Shown here: positions 11,559-14,519 of the stretch, one piece after another
How positions within the stretch are numbered: the first letter of the stretch is position 1
How the letters are laid out: each line of letters opens with the position of its first letter
NCBI GenBank assembly: GCA_016926595.1
Contig: JAFGOG010000149.1
Location: forward strand, 1 to 14,519
Direction: 5' to 3'
DNA: 14,519 nt
Source of the DNA: Anaerolineae bacterium
GTDB taxonomy: Bacteria; Chloroflexota; Anaerolineae; JAAYZQ01
Program-made: the position numbers and the translations under genes
The notes under the pieces: model-generated
Database searches by the model: none
Seen by the model: the letters and a program-made list of their open reading frames with translations, nothing else
Told to the model about the DNA's origin: nothing

Positions 11559-13753
11559 TAGCCTCCATGAGTTTTGATCAGCTCAACTATGTCAGGATAG
11601 TCGATGCCGAGCTCCTGCACCTTCTGTAAGGTTGGGATGCCCCGCTCGTTCCAACCGCGCCGCTTGTAGACGGCATCAATCAGCTTTTCGTACTGTTCCT
11701 CGCGGTACCGGCGCAGCGCCAGCCTCTTTTCGTCGGTGGTCATCTTGGTCGGGTCGACGCCAATCAGCTCGCGGAGCTGCTTGTCGTACCGCTCGGCGCG
11801 GCTTTCATACTCCTCGTTGGTCACCGGGCCCACGGAACGGTAAGGGATAGCATCGTGCTCCCGGGTGCCATAACCCATCTTTAGGTTGAACAGCCGCTGG
11901 AAATTGTAGACTGTTTCGGACATGGCGACCAGATCCTCGCCGGTCTGGACGTCGGTACGGCCGGTGATGGCGCGGAAGAGATCGACATAATTTTGGACAT
12001 GCTCGGGTACCTTGGCGGCCTCTATGCCTTTGTAATCAACCCGGTTGGCGGCCGGCTCGACGTCGTTCCAAGGTAGCTTGCACAGCCCGTTGAGGCCGAA
12101 CCAGGTGCGCCACATGGGAAAGTAGTGGAGCGCCTCGGCCTTGTCCTCGAATGTGGGGATCTGGTTGTTGACGGCGTCCATGAAGATCAGCCACGCTTCG
12201 TCGTGCTGTGGTCCTTTGTTGGCCAGGCCATAGCCGCCCTGCTGGGCCAGCGATTCTTTGGTCACGTACTCGCTGTATTCCAGCCCCTTGCATTCCATGC
12301 CGATGTCCTGTAGGAACTGGGGATCGGTGCCGTACCGCTCGACAAAGATCTGCTTCATGCGGCGGATGCCCTGGCCCAAGGTCAGGCCAAAGCCTTCGCC
12401 GCGACCGATCTGGTGCAAGACCTCGAGCATGGCGTCGGCGTTGCCAAAGCTCAGATCCAGGCCACCGGTGGTCTGTTTGTTCAAGATGCCAGCCTCGTAA
12501 CACTCCATGGCAAAGGCGAGGGCGGTGCCGAAGGAGATGGTGTCGATGCCGTAGGTGTCGCAGTAGAAATTGGCCTCCAGCACGGCATGGGGGTCCCAGA
12601 TGCCACAGTTGGCGCCGATGCCGGCTACCGTCTCGTATTCAGGCCCGTCGACCGTCACCCTCTCGCCCTTGTGCGGCCCGGTGTAGATCTCAAAGTTTTC
12701 TGCGCACTTGGCGCAGGCCAGGGTGCAGCCGTACCAGCAGCCGTCGGGGATGCCCAAGCTGAAGAACTTGACAAACTCGGGCGAGAAGATCTTGACCGCT
12801 TCGGGGTGGGCGCCGTACTGAAAGTTGTGCACTGGCAGGATGTCGTAGTCGTTCATGATCTTGGTCAAGTGATTGGTGCCGTCGTAGCGCATGGTGAACA
12901 TGATCGGGTCGCGCTCATAGATCTCGCGGTGCATCTTGGCGCCCACCTGCTGCATGGTTGGCAGGTCGTTGGGGTGGAGGCTGTCGCCCTTGAGGCCGAC
13001 CCACTTGACTACCACTGCCTTGATCTTTTTGCGGCGCAGCACAGTACCGATGCCGCCGCGCCCGGCCTGCTTCACGCGTGCTACCTGGCGGCGGATGTCG
13101 TAGAAGCTGAGGTTTAGGCAGCCGATGAGAGAGTGCTCGGCGCCAACGCCTGACGTGACCGACGACACGCCGCGCTTTTCTTCGGGCGTCTTGCCGAACA
13201 GCGCGACCATCTCTTCCGCCAGCTCGTACGTATTGACCGATTCTTCGGGCGCGGTCATGATCTGGACCAGGCCGGCATTGCCGTCGATAAAGACGATCAC
13301 TTCGCGGTCGGCGATGCCCTGGATTTCGATGGCGTCAAATCCGGCGAACTTGAGCAGCGGGCCAAAGTAGCCGCCGACGTTGCTGTCGACCACCGTACCG
13401 GTGAGGGGCGAGATGGCAGCGGCAATCGACTTGCCGGTGCCAGGGTACTGGGTGGTGCCGCCGATGGGACCGGCAGAGATGACGACCTCGTTTTCAGGGC
13501 TGTCCCACCGGGTTTTGCCGGTGACGGCATTCCACAACAGCCATAGGTCAAAGCCACGGCCGCCGGTGAAAGTACGCTTCATCCGGTCGTCGACCGGCTT
13601 GGCGGCGATGGTGTTGTTCGAGACGTTGACGAATAAGGTTTGGCCGGCGTAGCCCTTGTCAACAGGGCGCGGCTCGTAATGGAACTCGGCCAGGACCTGG
13701 TGGCCTGCTTGTAGGGCCTCGATCCGCTGCGGGGTGATTTGGGGTGCTGGCAT
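11558..13753 (-). CDS. aor: Aldehyde:ferredoxin oxidoreductase family protein (tungsten/molybdenum pyranopterin)
   Basis: 731 residues. AOR-family enzymes oxidise aldehydes to acids (or reduce acids) at a W- or Mo-bis-pyranopterin next to one [4Fe-4S] cluster. Seen: GGRGFDLWLLWNAV (64-77) as in the cofactor-binding N-domain, SAGPIGGT (93-100), VKQAGRGGIGTVLRRKKIKAVVV (227-249), the Cys cluster C339, C343, C347, C350, ECKGLEYSEY (487-496), and NGLCKLPW with C558 as likely far ligand. The spacing C-x3-C-x3-C-x2-C differs from the C-x2-C-x3-C I recall for Pyrococcus AOR, so ligand choice is uncertain. The chain is about 100 residues longer than classic AOR (about 605), the excess including a charged C-terminal region after 640. 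It lies between a four-cluster ferredoxin (3-base gap) and MoaD/ThiS. No FAD subunit is adjacent. The substrate is unknown. Confidence 0.93.
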   Translation of the reverse strand: MPAPQITPQRIEALQAGHQVLAEFHYEPRPVDKGYAGQTLFVNVSNNTIAAKPVDDRMKRTFTGGRGFDLWLLWNAVTGKTRWDSPENEVVISAGPIGGTTQYPGTGKSIAAAISPLTGTVVDSNVGGYFGPLLKFAGFDAIEIQGIADREVIVFIDGNAGLVQIMTAPEESVNTYELAEEMVALFGKTPEEKRGVSSVTSGVGAEHSLIGCLNLSFYDIRRQVARVKQAGRGGIGTVLRRKKIKAVVVKWVGLKGDSLHPNDLPTMQQVGAKMHREIYERDPIMFTMRYDGTNHLTKIMNDYDILPVHNFQYGAHPEAVKIFSPEFVKFFSLGIPDGCWYGCTLACAKCAENFEIYTGPHKGERVTVDGPEYETVAGIGANCGIWDPHAVLEANFYCDTYGIDTISFGTALAFAMECYEAGILNKQTTGGLDLSFGNADAMLEVLHQIGRGEGFGLTLGQGIRRMKQIFVERYGTDPQFLQDIGMECKGLEYSEYVTKESLAQQGGYGLANKGPQHDEAWLIFMDAVNNQIPTFEDKAEALHYFPMWRTWFGLNGLCKLPWNDVEPAANRVDYKGIEAAKVPEHVQNYVDLFRAITGRTDVQTGEDLVAMSETVYNFQRLFNLKMGYGTREHDAIPYRSVGPVTNEEYESRAERYDKQLRELIGVDPTKMTTDEKRLALRRYREEQYEKLIDAVYKRRGWNERGIPTLQKVQELGIDYPDIVELIKTHGG

Positions 13754-13756
13754 GGT

Positions 13757-14179
13757 TTACCTCTGCCTTTCGGTGACCGTCAGGGGCGCATCCTCGACGG
13801 TTTCGATGCTCAGGGCGCCAGTCGGGCACTCTTTGGCGCAGATGCCGCAGGAGATGCATTTGAACGGCTCGACCTGGTCCTCGTGGTAGTACATTGTTAA
13901 TGTCGGGCAAAAACCAACGCACGACAGGCAGCCGACACACAGCTTCTTGTCGATGCGGACAACGCCTGCCTTGTCGCGGGAGATGGCCCCGGTAGGGCAG
14001 ACGTCGATGCACTCACCGCATTGGGAGCAGACGGCCATGCTGACCTCGGCGTTGCCCAAGCTGGTGATGCGGATCGACGATTTGGCACGATCCACCTGTT
14101 TGAACCAGGCGTGGGAGCAGACCTCCTCGCACAGGTAGCAGGCGATGCACAGATCTTTGTTGGTGACTAGAACCTTCAT
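13757..14179 (-). CDS. Four-cluster [4Fe-4S] ferredoxin, electron-transfer partner of AOR
   Basis: 140 residues with four complete C-x2-C-x2-C-x3-C motifs: C11/14/17/21, C51/54/57/61, C81/84/87/91 and C108/111/114/118. That is ligands for four [4Fe-4S] clusters. The architecture matches AorA-type small subunits and other polyferredoxin subunits of respiratory and AOR-like enzymes. It lacks a signal peptide, so it is cytoplasmic. The ATG (14179-14177) has AGAGGAAG upstream. The gene is first in the operon and precedes AOR by 3 bases, so it most likely carries electrons between AOR and a ferredoxin or further redox partner. Confidence 0.93.
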   Translation of the reverse strand: MKVLVTNKDLCIACYLCEEVCSHAWFKQVDRAKSSIRITSLGNAEVSMAVCSQCGECIDVCPTGAISRDKAGVVRIDKKLCVGCLSCVGFCPTLTMYYHEDQVEPFKCISCGICAKECPTGALSIETVEDAPLTVTERQR

Positions 14180-14301
14180 CGTTCACTTCCTCTCTGCCGG
14201 TATTGTGTGCGCCCTATAATGAGCACTCTCACCTGGACGGTGAGAGCACGAGGAACCAGACCGCGGCGGCCTGGCCTCGTCGCCGTCCCGCTCAGGAGCA
14301 G
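14180..14301 (-). promoter_or_regulatory. Structured 5' leader of the ferredoxin-AOR-MoaD operon
   Basis: About 120 bases between the promoter (14308-14336) and the ferredoxin ATG. In the transcript (minus strand) two hairpins can form. H1 (14280-14248) pairs ACGAGG/CCUCGU and CCAG/CUGG with a 2-base bulge and an 11-base loop. H2 (14249-14223) pairs GUGCUCUCACC with GGUGAGAGUGC around loop GUCCA, 11 bp including two G.U pairs. They share bases 14248-14249. This could be a cis-acting RNA, possibly a tungsten/molybdenum-cofactor element given the genes behind it. I cannot match it to a known consensus by eye. Confidence 0.45.
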
Positions 14302-14307
14302 GAGGAT

Positions 14308-14336
14308 ATTATACCCAAACAAAGGGACGTGGTCAA
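14308..14336 (-). promoter_or_regulatory. Sigma70-like promoter for the AOR operon
   Basis: On the minus strand TTGACC (14336-14331), 17 bases, perfect TATAAT (14313-14308). Matches are 5 of 6 and 6 of 6. Transcription would start near 14301, giving a leader of about 120 bases before the ferredoxin gene. Confidence 0.75.
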
Positions 14337-14355
14337 ATAGAAGAGCCGCCAAGCC

Positions 14356-14395
14356 AAAGAAAAGGGTCCTGGAGGTTTCGAGAACCTCCAGGACC
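14356..14395 (-). terminator. Rho-independent terminator of the partial minus-strand gene
   Basis: GGTCCTGGAGGTT (14365-14377) and AACCTCCAGGACC (14383-14395) form a perfect 13-bp stem with a 5-base loop. Read on the minus strand it is followed by CTTTTCTTT (14364-14356). It starts 16 bases after the stop codon of the gene at 14412, and insulates that gene from the AOR operon promoter at 14308-14336. Confidence 0.85.
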
Positions 14396-14411
14396 TCTTG
14401 GGATGCCGCGG

Positions 14412-14519
14412 CTATTCGGGTTCTTGGACGGTGATGAGCACTGAGGTCTTGCCCGACTCGCTGTCGGTGGTGATGGTGATGCTGGCGGTGGAGCCGTCTT
14501 TGGTGTACTCCATCATGAA
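14412..14519 (-). CDS. C-terminal 35 residues of an unidentified protein (5' part outside window)
   Basis: An open frame on the minus strand enters at the right edge and ends at TAG (14414-14412). Its last residues are MEYTKDGSTASITITTDS followed by ESGKTSVLITVQEPE. The alternating Ser/Thr-Ile/Val pattern suggests beta strands, as at the end of a lipoprotein or beta-sandwich domain. A strong terminator directly downstream supports it as a real gene end. I do not recognise the family. Confidence 0.6.
   Translation of the reverse strand, partial: FMMEYTKDGSTASITITTDSESGKTSVLITVQEPE

Noticed and set aside
12413..13117. Plus-strand open frame of 234 codons
   Set aside because: It is antisense to the AOR gene and shows no recognisable motif.
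14215..14220. Plus-strand TATAAT
   Set aside because: No -35-like hexamer 16-18 bases upstream and no plus-strand gene follows; it falls in the leader of the minus-strand AOR operon.
14207..14434. Plus-strand open frame of 75 codons right of the ferredoxin gene
   Set aside because: It runs through the AOR promoter and the perfect terminator hairpin; its Arg-rich sequence looks non-coding.

Overview
The window looks like a stretch of bacterial chromosome with high G+C (roughly 60-70% in most genes) and dense coding. GTG and TTG starts are common, genes often overlap by 4 bases, and there are several recognisable sigma70-type promoters (TTGACA/TATAAT-like, 17-base spacers). The gene families (tungsten/molybdenum aldehyde:ferredoxin oxidoreductase with a four-cluster ferredoxin, MTA/SAH deaminase, PPDK/PEPS regulatory kinase, UroD-family protein) suggest an anaerobic or facultative bacterium, perhaps Chloroflexota (Anaerolineae-like). 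The taxon is an inference from protein flavour only. No rRNA, tRNA, CRISPR array, transposase or phage gene is visible.

Layout: (1) 1-659, minus: N-terminal part of the ATPase YchF, running off the left edge, with a promoter facing left. (2) 721-2263, plus: a promoter, a palindromic hairpin repeat in the leader, a UroD-family protein unlike HemE, and a lower-GC GNAT acetyltransferase 1 base behind it. (3) 2310-4052, minus: a cytoplasmic GH35 beta-galactosidase with a strong promoter at 4117-4145. (4) 4053-4416: divergent control region, with the moeA promoter overlapping a perfect palindrome. (5) 4417-8439, plus: a four-gene operon in which every junction is a 4-base stop/start overlap (TTGA, ATGA, GTGA). 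It encodes moeA, mobB, a small 4-Cys protein with an extremely acidic tail, and an MTA/SAH deaminase fused to a C-terminal CYTH domain. (6) 8440-8549: two more hairpin-repeat copies between convergent genes. (7) 8550-9413, minus: MTA phosphorylase. (8) 9443-9493: back-to-back promoters whose -35 boxes overlap. (9) 9520-11323, plus: ROK-family sugar kinase and a DUF299 kinase/pyrophosphorylase. (10) 11334-14179, minus: a ferredoxin-AOR-MoaD/ThiS operon preceded by a roughly 120-base structured leader and a TTGACC/TATAAT promoter. (11) 14356-14519, minus: the end of an unidentified protein and its intrinsic terminator.

Two themes link the genes. The first is pterin cofactor metabolism: MoeA (metal insertion), MobB (nucleotide form of Moco) and a MoaD/ThiS-like protein next to AOR, an enzyme that needs a tungsten or molybdenum pyranopterin. 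The second is methylthioadenosine/adenosyl salvage: the deaminase fusion and MtnP are convergent neighbours that compete for the same substrate. ROK kinase, GH35 and the PPDK/PEPS regulator point to sugar use and control of the PEP-pyruvate node. The most unusual items are the deaminase-CYTH fusion, the acidic zinc-ribbon-like protein co-translated with it, the structured AOR leader and the hairpin-repeat family.
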